The position numbers were made by a program, and so were the translations under genes. 64,000 nucleotides of DNA from Scolanthus callimorphus. Taxonomy: Eukaryota > Cnidaria > Anthozoa > Actiniaria > Edwardsiidae. Below, in pieces: positions 31,849 to 40,977 of this stretch (its first letter is position 1; each line of letters begins with the position of its first letter). The DNA lies in contig CM066919.1 in assembly GCA_033964015.1 (NCBI GenBank), positions 16,223,646 through 16,287,645 of the forward strand. The letters run 5' to 3'. The notes beneath the pieces were generated by a model. It was not told the DNA's origin. It made no database searches and saw only the letters and a program-made list of their open reading frames with translations.

Positions 31849-32241
31849 GACAGAACCCAAAAATGGCAAGATTTCTACCCTAAGGTCAGGTAAAGTCAGA
31901 TACCAGGCTTGATTCTTTGCATAGAGTATCCTTATACAATAAGAAACAAAATAGAAATGAGTATTTTTTTCTAATTGATCCGTCTTTGAGATATGAGGAG
32001 TTACACTTTGGTTGCTGCAGCACTTTTTGACATTTTTTGTTAGAATTGTACAAATTTTGCCATAAAACGACGCAGTAACCAAAGTTTAGCAGCTGATATC
32101 TTAAAGACGGATCAATTAGAAAAACATTCTCATTTCTATTTTGTTTCTTATTGTATAAGGATACTCTATGCAAAGAATCAAGCCATGTATCTGACTTTAC
32201 CTGACCTTAGGGTAGAAATCTTGCCATTTTTGGGTTCTGTC
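31849..32241. mobile_element. 393-bp long-hairpin MITE inside the YqaJ coding sequence
   Basis: The ends GACAGAACCCAAAAATGGCA and their inverse form arms of about 145 bp (31849-31993 and 32100-32241). The flanks GTCATTACC (31840-31848) and ATCATTACC (32242-32250) agree at 8 of 9 positions, a probable 9-bp duplication as made by Mutator-like (MuDR) transposases. Deleting the element and one flank copy restores the reading ...PQAVITYARTA of the host gene. Confidence 0.82.
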
Positions 32242-32560
32242 ATCATTACCTATGCCCGTACTGCTAAGCACGGACAAGTAAACCTCTTCCCCTCTGGCTT
32301 GATCATCAACCCAAAGTCCCCCTGGCTTGCATTGCTCCCCCGACCGAAAAGTCTTTGACCCTTCAACTATGGTGCCAGTACACTTTCCTGTTGTAATACT
32401 GGAAATCATAGGTTCCAACGGGCACTTCTTTCTGACGATGTTGACTACTTGTCCAAAGATCCTACCTTAAACAGTTTTTCAGTGAAGAAAAATCACATCT
32501 TTTACAGGTACAATGTCAACTAGCTTTAACTGGACCAAAGAAAAAATACAGTCTAAAAGG

Positions 32561-33269
32561 TTGGGGAAGCCATGATTCAGCACCAAGACCTTGTTTACTT
32601 CTCAAGTTATGTGCATAATTCAATTTATGTGGTTAATTTTGCTCATTTGATTAACACCCACATCCAGTAAGGATATTGTGAATAACAGTGGAAAACCACA
32701 ATATTGTTATGGTCTGCACATCTCTTTATTTGAGAAATTTTCTGAATGATAGTTAATTGTGAATTGTTTTCATTATGTACATGATACAAAATTTTGTAAA
32801 AAAATTGCTATCTAATATAATTATTGTAAATATTTTATAAGTTGTATTAAAAAAAAACTAATGACCTATTCCCAAAAAAATCCATACCCCTCACCCCCAG
32901 CATTATTTTTCACAGACATAGACATCTATTCAGGACTACCCGGCTACATGAGGGTCACAGGGTGCAAAAGGGGGGGGGGGGGGGGGGGGTACGTATATTT
33001 TCTGGAATCTTTCAAGAAATATTAAATTGCATTGCTGTACATAGAAATATTATGAATAAATAAAATATAAACATTTTTGAGTATTTTACAGCATGCAAGA
33101 CATCATTTGTAAAACCCTGCATGACCATGCATTATAATTATAATTACCTGTGTATGAGAAACCCTCACCCACCATTTAGAATCTACCAACAGGATTAATT
33201 GAATACAACCAGCGCACAGATAAACCAAATTGATAGTGGCTGGTCAACTTTTGGGGACCACCAATCCTT
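32561..33269. other. Transposon interior without recognisable coding
   Basis: This is the spacer between the 3' ends of the two convergent genes. It holds the G20 tract (32970-32989) followed by TATATTTTCTGGAATC, perhaps a scrap of the GTGTGGTTCC MITE family. No further exon is seen. Confidence 0.45.
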
Positions 33270-34181
33270 GCATTATAAATTTGGTCTGCCCAGAAAGCTA
33301 AGAGGAATTTCTGTGTCAAAAATGTGATACTCCTTGATCATCTGTATTGCATGTTGCACAAGCCTCCTTGCTTCAAGATGAGGGGGGATGTTCAGATCAT
33401 GCATCTTTCTCTTCTCTAGCATAGTTGTGATATCAAATCCTTTATCAGCCGTGGCACTCAGGGTAGTGTTACTTTTATAAGCAGAGGCACAGCTGAATAA
33501 TGTAGTTGTGACTGAAGAAGTAAAGGATGATGGACGCTGTACATTAAACTCTGTCAGAAACATTAACTCCCTTATATGTTTCTGATTCTGTGCAATCTAG
33601 TATAACTCTAGTAGAAGGGTAAGTGAGCTGAAAACAAGCATGTATATGCCTCGCCCATTACTGCATCTCTATACTAGGCCATACAGGTTGATAACCCCCA
33701 AAAATGAATTAATAGTTAGCCCATGAAGTGATTTTCTACTTACAGTAGAAGGAGGAATACAAAATCGGTCAGCTAAATCCTGGGTAAGTTAGCCCAGTCT
33801 GACCTTAACAATGAACATAAAAAATCATCAATCATCGCCATATTCAACTGTCGAGGGGAGGTCTTGACTGTTCATTCCTGCACTGTACCAGTACACGTAT
33901 ATCATTTTGATACATTGGGCTATTATTTTATACACCTGTTGGAAATGTTTATAACTTGGAAATCCAGTGTAAAATTTAATACTTTCATCATTTGCAGAAA
34001 ATATCTCAATCCCAAATCTCTCAATCTCCACATCAGAAAACCTCAAATCTCTAATTCTGCTTATGTCTGAGGTTGGCAAAGGATCTGCGGGACAAGGTTT
34101 AGAAAAACTGTTTAATCAAGGCTTACATAATATCATTAGAACATTATTAAAGTATTCGATTGTACCTTGTTTCTCGGCCAT
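33270..34181 (-). pseudogene. DDE_Tnp_4 / ISL2EU-type transposase, broken
   Basis: Reading on the minus strand, exon 1 (34181-34166) encodes MAEKQ with donor GTACAA. Exon 2 starts at 34084 after CCGCAG and gives PTSDISRIRDLRFSDVEIER then FGIEIFSANDESIKFYTGF and PSYKHFQQVYKII, the helix-turn-helix N-terminal region of this family. After a gap, TYPSTRVILDCTE (near 33620-33580) supplies the first catalytic Asp. RPSSFTSSVTTTLFS and YKSNTTLS follow, then a jump to ADKGFDITTMLEKRK (second Asp) and LNIPPHLEARRLVQ. The section between, with the family's GISP..A..FVS...G..SDK, is deleted. The final catalytic Glu (family VERAI.RIK) appears to be Gln in VQHAIQMIKEYHIF. It therefore cannot be active. The enzyme would act in the nucleus on the AGGCC ends. 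Confidence 0.75.
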
Positions 34182-34846
34182 AGTGTTGACAGATAAATAC
34201 CCTGGAGATAAATCAACAACACATTATATCCTGACATCTTTCGAATACTAAAAACAAACTCAAACAATGCAAAATTACTTCCTTTAAACATTCAAATCAG
34301 TCAATTGCCTAGCAAAGAGAGAGTATTTTGATATCGGGCGCCATTTGTTGCTCGAGTAATCCATCAGCTAAAGAACTTCGTATCGGTGTTGAAGCAGTCT
34401 TTTTCGCACAAAAACGGAATAAATTCGCTATAAAATCTCTTCACCTAGCAACCAAATGTCAAGGAAAATAACTTGGGTTGGTCACTGGGTGTCAAAAAGT
34501 GGAGAAACCCTGAAAAAAGTCTAAACAAACACTATTTTAGTGCCAGCAGCTGCGGAATGTGTTAACAAAAATGTAAACAAGAGACATTTTCACGATGTCA
34601 CTGCCTCGAGTTTTCGCGTTTAAAAATGCCAAAACTACACAAAATGGCAAGAAAAGTCTCTTGCTAATAATCTACGGGTGTTTTTTTGTTGCATTTGATG
34701 ATCAAAAAGGACCAAAACAATGAAAAACAAAAGATGACTTTTACCTTGCCTTCCCGCTCGTCACGCACGCCGGCCGACAACTTTGCTATCCAACATGGCG
34801 TCGCTAGGCACCAAACAGTCACGTGACCGTTCCATGCAAAAGGCCT
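34030..34846 (-). repeat. Right terminal inverted repeat of the 5.0-kb transposon
   Basis: An 817-bp inverse of the left arm. It contains the transposase promoter region, exon 1 (34166-34181) and the first part of exon 2. Differences from the left arm are few (for example ATCCTTTGCC versus ATACTTTGCC at the start of exon 2). Confidence 0.88.
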
Positions 34847-34848
34847 AT

Positions 34849-35660
34849 CCAGATCGTGTGATGATTCCTTTGAGTGGATACAATGTCACATTTTTCTCAC
34901 TCGACGGAGTGCACAAGTGTGCACAACTATAGTTTCTAAATCTCACAATGTAATGGAATACATGACAATTTTGCCTCACTGTTGTGACTGCAATAGGAAA
35001 ATGTATTTCAAATTTTATACAATGAGGATTTGTATAGAATCCCTATGATATCTCTTTTTGTGTAAATTGATGACGAGATATCTTAGGATTCAAGTCTAGT
35101 CAAAACTTCAGGAGGCTAGATTCTGCAAGAAAATAGCACTCAAAAAGGTGATATCGCCCTTGTCGCTGCATGACTCGTGTGATATTTTTGTTGTTGTGCT
35201 ATTTTCTTAGCAGAACCGTAATGAGATGGAATTTTCCTGTTCAAAAATGTTGTAAACCTTGAATTTGAATTTTCCATTCTCCCTGAGTATTTTAAGGTGG
35301 GATGAACCAAAATTTTTTATATGTACTTAAACTGGGTCATGTGAGTACATCTATCTCTTAGCAAGATGTTTCATCAAAATCAATCCAGAAATACAAAAAC
35401 CAATTGTTAATAGTCAGAGAAACTGAAGTTTTAGCATTAAATCCATAACCTGGAGCAAACGGCAGCAAGTTCAATTTTCAACATTTTACTCAAAATGTAT
35501 TGGATTTGGCCATCTCTCTTATCTCTTAAATCAAGACCATGCTATTTCTTCCTATTGATTGCCAGCTGTCCCTTTCCCCCATCTCATCCAAACATATTCT
35601 TCTTATGCATGCCAGTGTCTTGCCTCACCTTGTTGTTTGTCTCATTTTAAATTTTTGAAC
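34849..35660 (+). other. Helitron intron sequence without recognisable gene
   Basis: AT-rich sequence between the transposon and the exon array. No protein similarity is seen. Towards its end the array unit begins (GCATGCCAGTGTCTTGCCTC, then TGTTGTTTGTCTCATTTTAA). Confidence 0.45.
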
Positions 35661-35741
35661 GATTAATAGAAGAGGAATGCTCTGAGGAGACGTCATCAGT
35701 TGGAACTCAGGTTGACACTAATTTTGTCAGGAATGATGAAG
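35661..35741 (+). CDS. Exon-array copy A (acceptor mutated)
   Basis: An 81-nt unit encoding LIEEECSEETSSVGTQVDTN plus FVRNDE, ending GAAG|GTAAAC. The preceding dinucleotide is AC where all other copies have AG, so this exon is probably skipped. It has one codon more than the other full-length copies. Confidence 0.6.
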
Positions 35742-35893
35742 GTAAACATTTAAATCAAGACTCCCCAACCCCTGCTTTACTCCTTATATTTAAAACCCAA
35801 CTGCCTACTGTCTCTCTCCCCTCTTGTGCATCTTGTTTATATGTGTGCAGGGCTTGCCTCACTCTGTTGTTTGTCTGATTTAACCTTTCAAAG

Positions 35894-35971
35894 GATTGAT
35901 AGAAGAGCAAGGCACTGAGGAGACAGCAGTTGAAACTCAAGTTGACACTAATGCTGTAAGGAATGTTGAAG
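35894..35971 (+). CDS. Exon-array copy B
   Basis: A 78-nt unit after TTTCAAAG and before GTAAAT, phase 1 at both ends, encoding LIEEQGTEETAVETQVDTNA plus VRNVE. It can be added or skipped without changing the frame. Confidence 0.65.
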
Positions 35972-36120
35972 GTAAATGTTCGAATCAAGAATAACCCCCA
36001 TCCCCACCCCGATGTAAACTGCATACATCCTTAACCAGCCTACGTATTGTATCTTTCCCTTCTCACACATCTTCTACAAATATTTTATGCATCTGTTTGT
36101 CTGATTTTAATCTTTTTAAG

Positions 36121-36198
36121 GACTGATAGAAGAGGAAGGCTTTGAGGAGACAGCAGTTGGAACTGAAGTTGATACAAATGCTGCCAGCAATGCTGAAG
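36121..36198 (+). CDS. Exon-array copy C
   Basis: A 78-nt unit after TCTTTTTAAG and before GTAAAC, phase 1-1, encoding LIEEEGFEETAVGTEVDTNA plus ASNAE. It is closest to copy F. Confidence 0.65.
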
Positions 36199-36803
36199 GT
36201 AAACATTTTAAACTCCTCCTCCCCCCCCCAGCATATCATATTGACTTATCATTTTAGTATCTTTAGGTTTACTAGGTAGAGTACTGTAATTCTTCTTAGA
36301 AATCATGATTAGCAAACTAGGAAAATGTATTTCTCAACCTCTCATTAATAATTTATCAAGTTTGAACAAAGACAATCACAACCTTGGAGGAGGGTTTGAT
36401 GCGTGATCTTAATTTGCATAGAATTTTGAGATTTTATTCCTTCTTTTTCTCGACGTTTAGTCATTTGTTTGAGAAGCTATCAAACACTAGATAGAGTTTT
36501 TCATCAGGATTTCAAAAACCTCAAAGTCGGTGAAAAAAAACTTGGCTTTGGCTTGTTTTTAAACCCACTTCTTTGGAAATGACTGATCAAACACACTCTC
36601 TAGTGTTTAAAATATTACTTCAAAATTTTACAATCTGTGGTTCCAGAAAATATCTCACCCCCCACAGGATTTTTTTCCAGGATTTTTTATCTCTCTTAAT
36701 TCTCTCTAAAATCAAGACCCTGTCTCCTCACGCAAACATCTTCTTAATTGCATGCCAGTGACTTGCCTCACCCTGTTATTTGTCTCATTTTAATTTTTTG
36801 AAG

Positions 36804-36881
36804 GATTAACAGAAGAGGTATGGTCTGAGGAGACATCAGTTGGAACTCAGGTTGACACAAATTCTGTCAGGAATGTTGAAG
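36804..36881 (+). CDS. Exon-array copy D
   Basis: A 78-nt unit after TTTTTTGAAG and before GTAAAC, phase 1-1, encoding LTEEVWSEETSVGTQVDTNS plus VRNVE. Upstream intron text matches that of copy A, so A and D belong to one subtype. Confidence 0.65.
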
Positions 36882-37100
36882 GTAAACATTAGAATCAGGA
36901 CTCCCCCCAACCGCATGCATACTGCATACTTCCCTAACCAGCCTGTCTACTGTATGTTTCCCCTCACACATCTTCTACTAAATATTGAAATCCCTGTGGG
37001 GGGTGGGGGGGGGGGGAGATGGGATCCCCACCCACTGCTTAACCCCTTTCAAACCAACCTGCATGCTGCCTCTCACCCTGTTGTTTGTCTGATTTCAAAG

Positions 37101-37157
37101 AATTGATAGAAGAAGAGCAAGGCACTGAGGAGACAGCAGTTGAAACTCATGTTGAAG
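37101..37157 (+). CDS. Exon-array copy E (shortened)
   Basis: A 57-nt unit after GATTTCAAAG and before GTAAGC, still a multiple of three and phase 1-1, encoding LIEEEQGTEETAVETHVE. It has lost the middle of the unit but kept splice sites and frame. Confidence 0.6.
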
Positions 37158-37300
37158 GTAAGCATTTGAATCAAAGACTACCCCCCACCCCCATGCATAC
37201 TGCATACTGCCCTAACCAGCCTGCCTACTGTATCTTTCCCCTCTCACACATCTTCTACTAAATATTTACTTTTTATGCATCTGTTTGTCTGATTTTAATC

Positions 37301-37670
37301 CAAAAAATGTAAGGCTATGGCAATTGACTTTCTTGACTACAACAGTTGCATGTGATGTCCCATCTGTACTGGGGGCATTTCTATCCAGTCTGTCAGAGCT
37401 GTTTAAGCTTCTCAGTGTTTTCATATCTGATGACCTGACGTGGAACATGCATGTAGACCACATAGTGAAGAAAGCCAATCACAGGCTATACACTCTGAGA
37501 GCCCTAAGGAAGTGTAAAGTTGCCACCAGAGATATATAGTTTCTGTTTTCTGCTTACTAGTGAGATCAGCTCTAGAGTACCCAGCCATTGTTGCCAACTT
37601 GCCTCGCTACTTGGCAGCCTTGCAATCAAAGGAGTTCAAAAGCGCGCACCTTCTAAAATATATATACTCA
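37301..37670 (+). pseudogene. LINE reverse transcriptase C-terminal fragment
   Basis: It encodes KKCKAMAIDFLDYNS, then FKLLSVFISDDLTWNMHVDH and IVKKANHRLYTLRALRKCKV, the well-known 'YKLLGV.IS.DLTWN.HVD.IVKKA..RLY.LR.L' stretch of CR1/Rex-type LINEs, followed by degraded SALEYPAIVANLPRYLAALQ. The RT palm is absent because of 5' truncation. Confidence 0.78.
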
Positions 37671-37910
37671 AGCAAAACTTGTTTTACTGACGTGTACATG
37701 TTCCTACTGATATTTGTTTTTATTTTTTCGACTTAATGAAAATACTTTTTATCGCGCTCATTATTTGAAATTTTGAGGAAAATTTACCACTGATTTTTTG
37801 AGATATCAATTTTGAAAGTGAAGAGAGTAGGGTATATTTAGAGGTGTCATGCTTTGCTATGGATACTTTTCTCCATGCTGTGGTACATTTGCACCACATA
37901 CTCATCAGTA

Positions 37911-38176
37911 TTATAGGTAAATCCATTGCCTGACGAGGGAATTCCACGCTAAATTTCACGCGAAAAACCGATATCGCTCGAGTCGCGCAGCGACGAGAGC
38001 GATATCGGTTTTTCAAGTGAAATTTAGCGTGGAATTCCCGAGTCAGGAAATGGATTTTCTTTGAATCCCATACCGGACATTTTTAGAAAATTAAGTCTAA
38101 ATTTAAGAGAATTGATAGTGGATTTCGTGCGCTTGAAAGCCGCGCTAATGCGAAAGCGATGGAATTTTCTGAATCT
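37911..38176 (+). repeat. Palindromic dispersed repeat, copy 2
   Basis: Corresponds to 12938-13164 in the opposite orientation. It contains a near-perfect palindrome around 37988, with GGGAATTCCACGCTAAATTT and AAAAACCGATATCGCTCG on one side and the inverse on the other (to about 38041). Confidence 0.7.
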
Positions 38177-38860
38177 CAAAACGAAAGTCCCTTGAAATTA
38201 GGCTTTGCTGCAATAGCGAATCTTCAAAACAAGAAATTACAATATATAAATGTTTAGATGAGAAAAAATTCATTCAGTTCAGTGTTACAAGTCTAAAGTA
38301 AGCTTTGGTATAGTTTTAAGATTGTCGACACACTGAAGTGACTGAAGCCAATTTGACTATGAAAGCGATCGAGTCTACAAAGAGTTTCAAATGATTTGAA
38401 TTAGTAGAATTATCTTACTGATCGAAAATGTTTTAACTTTTAAAGCTTACTTGTTTGATTTCTTGTTCCCTTACGGCTTTCTATCTCCTTTATTCTTGGT
38501 AAAAAGTGCAGCTCCTGTAGTGTTTTTCGTTTTGCATGTGCTTTCCACCTCTAACATTTGACACAACTTTTCAATCGATGACAGAACTTTTAAGTCGAAC
38601 TAGCCAACAGCTTCTCGTTGAAATTATCTTGTAAAGTAAATATCTGGACATTGCCTTGCATACCCAGGGTAGAAATACCCGAAACTTTGGAGGAACCAGA
38701 GAGATTTTGTTTCCAAAACTTGTTGTGTTGACCACGCGAGAGTTTGAGCGTTTTGTGTTTTGTGGAGGCGCGTGTGCCCACGTTTCACAAAGCGCGCGAA
38801 AAACTGCGATACGAAAAATGGAGATAAACACATTTCCCCTGCTTTTATCGTAGCTAACTT
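38177..38860. other. Stretch without recognisable gene
   Basis: Non-coding in appearance. The open frames in this stretch on both strands show no family motif. It lies between two members of the palindromic repeat and may be internal sequence of a larger non-autonomous element. Confidence 0.4.
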
Positions 38861-38945
38861 CTATAGGTAAATCCATTGCCCGACGAGGGAATTCCACACT
38901 AAATCTCACGCGAAAAATCGATATCGCCCGAGCCGCGCAGCGACG
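38861..38945 (+). repeat. Palindromic dispersed repeat, copy 3 (partial)
   Basis: CTATAGGTAAATCCATTGCC, GACGAGGGAATTCCAC and ATCGATATCGCCCGAG match copy 2. It stops at GCGCAGCGACGA, before the second half of the palindrome. Confidence 0.65.
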
Positions 38946-39821
38946 AAATTTAATTTCGTAGAAATTTAATTTCGTGGGCGTCCTGTGTTTTCATTAGATT
39001 CTACTTTTGCAGCCATGTAATTCCACAAAAAATCTCCCTCGATTTCAGCCAATCAGCGCGCGAGATAGAGTCATAGCATGGGATTCTATTATATATTGGA
39101 GGATCAATTGACTGGTAGACGCAGAAGGAAATAAACTGCAAACAACTTACTAGAAGTGCACCATCACTGAAATAATATTTCAAGCCTCCTTAAGTCAAAA
39201 TTGAGGTTAAGCACCAATATAACCTTAGATATAGCAACCAAAGCAATGCTAGGGTGTTAGTTCAGTAATATTGCATTTTGACCCGGAACAAAATTGCAAC
39301 AGTAGCTCATTCTCCTCAAAACTCTTTTAGATTTGATGTACTAATGAACATACTAAAAGTCGTCCAAAATCCGAGCACGGCAACATCCTGAAAATTAGGA
39401 AAACTTGATGGGATAATTTTCTTTTGTTCGCGGCCATCTTGCCCTTTATTGTTAATGAGTCCTGCCACACTTAGTTTTGCGAAGCTTTTGATATTCGCTA
39501 TACTGTACAGTATTCCCAGCTAAGTGTTTAAATTTTTAGTGGTTTAAAATGGACTCATTCCTGTTATATATACTTTGTTAGGTATGTTATTTTTGCAAAC
39601 TACGCTTTGATTAAGAGAAATTTCCAATGTCATAAGTCCAATACAGTGCCTGACTAGGAATCTTGACACACGTTTCCATAAACAACTCAATAATTCTTAA
39701 TAATGGATTCGGTTGGCAAACATCAATAGACTCTAAATAAGTTGTCATGTCTATGTAAAGGAAAGCGTTAGAATATTTACCTGTAACGCGTTACAGTCTA
39801 CAACTAAGTGCCGTAAACCTC
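38946..39821. other. Stretch without recognisable gene
   Basis: A small duplication AATTTAATTTCGT occurs at 38946-38972. No coding or repeat boundary is otherwise recognisable. Confidence 0.4.
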
Positions 39822-40073
39822 ATTACAGCCGAATTCGATGTATCGCGATGCTCCAATTCCAAGAATCGGTTTTTTGTTTGGGCAATTCTGCGCTGTCACT
39901 CAAAAATGTGGGCGGAGCTATGCAAATCATGAGTGGGTTCCGTCGAGGCCCGTCTAGTTCATGTTAATTTGCATAGCTCCGCCCCCATTTTTGAGTGACA
40001 GTGCAGAATTGCCCAAAGAAAAAAAACGATTCTTGGAATTGGGGCATCGCGATACATCGAATTCGGCTGTAAT
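39822..40073. mobile_element. 252-bp hairpin MITE, TACAGCCGAATTCGATG ends
   Basis: Inverted arms of over 100 bp: ATTACAGCCGAATTCGATGT at 39822 matches the inverse ending at 40073, continuing through ATCGCGATGC, CCAATTCCAAGAATCG, GGGCAATTCTGC and AGCTATGCAAAT with few mismatches. The loop is about 40 bp. The terminal AT could be a duplication, but flank identity is too short to decide. Confidence 0.82.
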
Positions 40074-40430
40074 AACAAAAACCAATATGGCGAAGAAAGC
40101 TGTTTCCAATTGCTTTGAATAAATCCCTTTTTCGAGATGTTGCCGTATCGGGATTTTGGACAACTTTTGATATGTTATTAAGTGAGTATAATAGAGTCTA
40201 AAGCCGTTGAGATTTGTACTGTTGCAATTTGTTCTGGGTTAGCCTTATTATTCACGTAAAATGACTGGACTATGTGTAATAGAAACAGTTTTCAAGAATT
40301 TTAAACTGTTTGTCATTTAGATTTATTGTAATTGTTATAACTGTAAGTATGAGCGCTACTACCTGTAATTCAGCCACGCTGCTGTGAGAGGTGTAATAAA
40401 CTATACTACTACTACTTTAATCTTTTTAAG

Positions 40431-40508
40431 GATTGATAGAAGAGCAACGCTTTGAGGAGACAGCAGTTGGAACTGAAGTTGATACAAATGCTGCCAACAA
40501 TGTTGAAG
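40431..40508 (+). CDS. Exon-array copy F
   Basis: A 78-nt unit after TCTTTTTAAG and before GTAAAC, phase 1-1, encoding LIEEQRFEETAVGTEVDTNA plus ANNVE. Its upstream intron is split by the LINE insertion at 37301-40415. It is the last copy before the exon at 43210. Confidence 0.65.
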
Positions 40509-40621
40509 GTAAACATTTAAACCCCCCCAGCATAGTGACTCATTATTTAATTAGTATCTTTTCAAAGGTCACCAATTATGTTGATGATCTAGCAAACTAG
40601 GAAAATGTATTTCAAATTCAT

Positions 40622-40812
40622 ACAATGTGTGGTTCCTGAAAGGACCCCCCCCCCCCCCCCCCCCCACCACGGGAGGGTGTTGAAAAGTGGCTCCTTGCCC
40701 CTCTGGAATTTGTATGAAGGAAATCATGTAAATTGACCACCAACACCATCCCACCCCAATTCCGCCCTCGTACCCCAGGGGGATGGATATTTTCTTGAAC
40801 CACACAATGGGG
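40622..40812. mobile_element. MITE, GTGTGGTTCCAGAAA family, copy 3
   Basis: It starts TGTGTGGTTCCTGAAAGG, ends TATTTTCTTGAACCACACA, and carries a C20 tract (about 40646-40665) plus GTTGAAAAGTGGCTCCTTGC. The inverted ends are intact to about 16 bp. Confidence 0.7.
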
Positions 40813-40977
40813 ATTTGTATAGAATTGCTCCATAAAACAATTTTCACAAGTACAAAAAACATTTTCTACCACAATACAGAGAAGGGAAAACCAAAACAGA
40901 AACGCAAAATGTGCCAACGTTTCACACCTTTATTTCGGTCCTTCTTCAGTGGGATAGAAACACATTGCTGTTGGCTT
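40813..40977 (-). repeat. Possible Penelope terminal-repeat scrap
   Basis: On the minus strand the text CACTGAAGAAGGACCGAAAT followed by AAAGGTGTGAAACGTTGGC resembles terminal repeats of cnidarian Penelope-like elements. No coding part is attached. Confidence 0.35.

Larger units (their letters stand above)
30888..32560 (+). pseudogene. YqaJ-type (lambda-exonuclease-like) nuclease gene of the transposon
   Basis: The gene starts in the left inverted repeat with MAEKQ (30888-30903), intron GTACAA...CCGCAG, then DTLPTSDISRIRDLKFSDV (30985-31040), shared with the transposase gene. Beyond the repeat the sequence is unique: KAAPISFGIVAKAQAKRSHQ (about 31420-31485), then WHQLRK and, after a frame shift, ERIKASKFGQAAKR (31650-31735), the R.RI.ASKFG start of the YqaJ nuclease domain. 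After the nested MITE comes AVITYARTAKHGQVNLFPSG and LIINPKSPWLA (the 'GL.I.P..PWLA.SPDG' motif), and finally YRYNVN/LLQVQCQLALTGPKKKY (32500-32545; family 'YYYQVQGQLALTG'). YqaJ proteins are PD-(D/E)XK nucleases used in recombination. Stops, shifts and the MITE make it dead. The SPDG catalytic Asp region is damaged. Confidence 0.65.
29805..34848. mobile_element. ISL2EU/DDE_Tnp_4-type transposon with ~817-bp inverted repeats
   Basis: Ends AGGCCTTTTGCATGGAACGG (29807 onward) and its inverse (to 34846) are flanked by AT on both sides, a possible 2-bp target duplication as reported for ISL2EU elements. The left arm runs 29807-31039 and the right arm 34030-34846. After removing a 407-bp nested MITE plus its 7-bp duplication the left arm is 819 bp, against 817 bp on the right. 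Inside are two convergent genes: a DDE transposase on the minus strand and a YqaJ-type nuclease on the plus strand. Both begin within the repeats. The copy is inactive (frameshifts, a deletion in the transposase, two MITEs). The superfamily name is inferred from the transposase family and the AT duplication. Confidence 0.75.
37301..40415 (+). mobile_element. LINE insertion within the exon array
   Basis: The array intron text GATTTTAATC stops at 37300 and resumes at 40416 with TTTAATCTTTTTAAG. TTTAATC (37294-37300 and 40416-40422) is therefore a target duplication. The insert starts in the middle of reverse transcriptase coding and ends with AATAAACTATACTACTACTAC, a 3' tail with short repeats, as for a 5'-truncated LINE. 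The middle (about 37670-40240) is filled by further repeats. Confidence 0.75.

Noticed and set aside
40918..40960. Third hammerhead ribozyme (CTGAAGA ... GAAA on the minus strand)
   Set aside because: The stretch between CTGAAGA and GAAA is only six bases (AGGACC) and cannot form a stem II with a loop, so the core is not satisfied.
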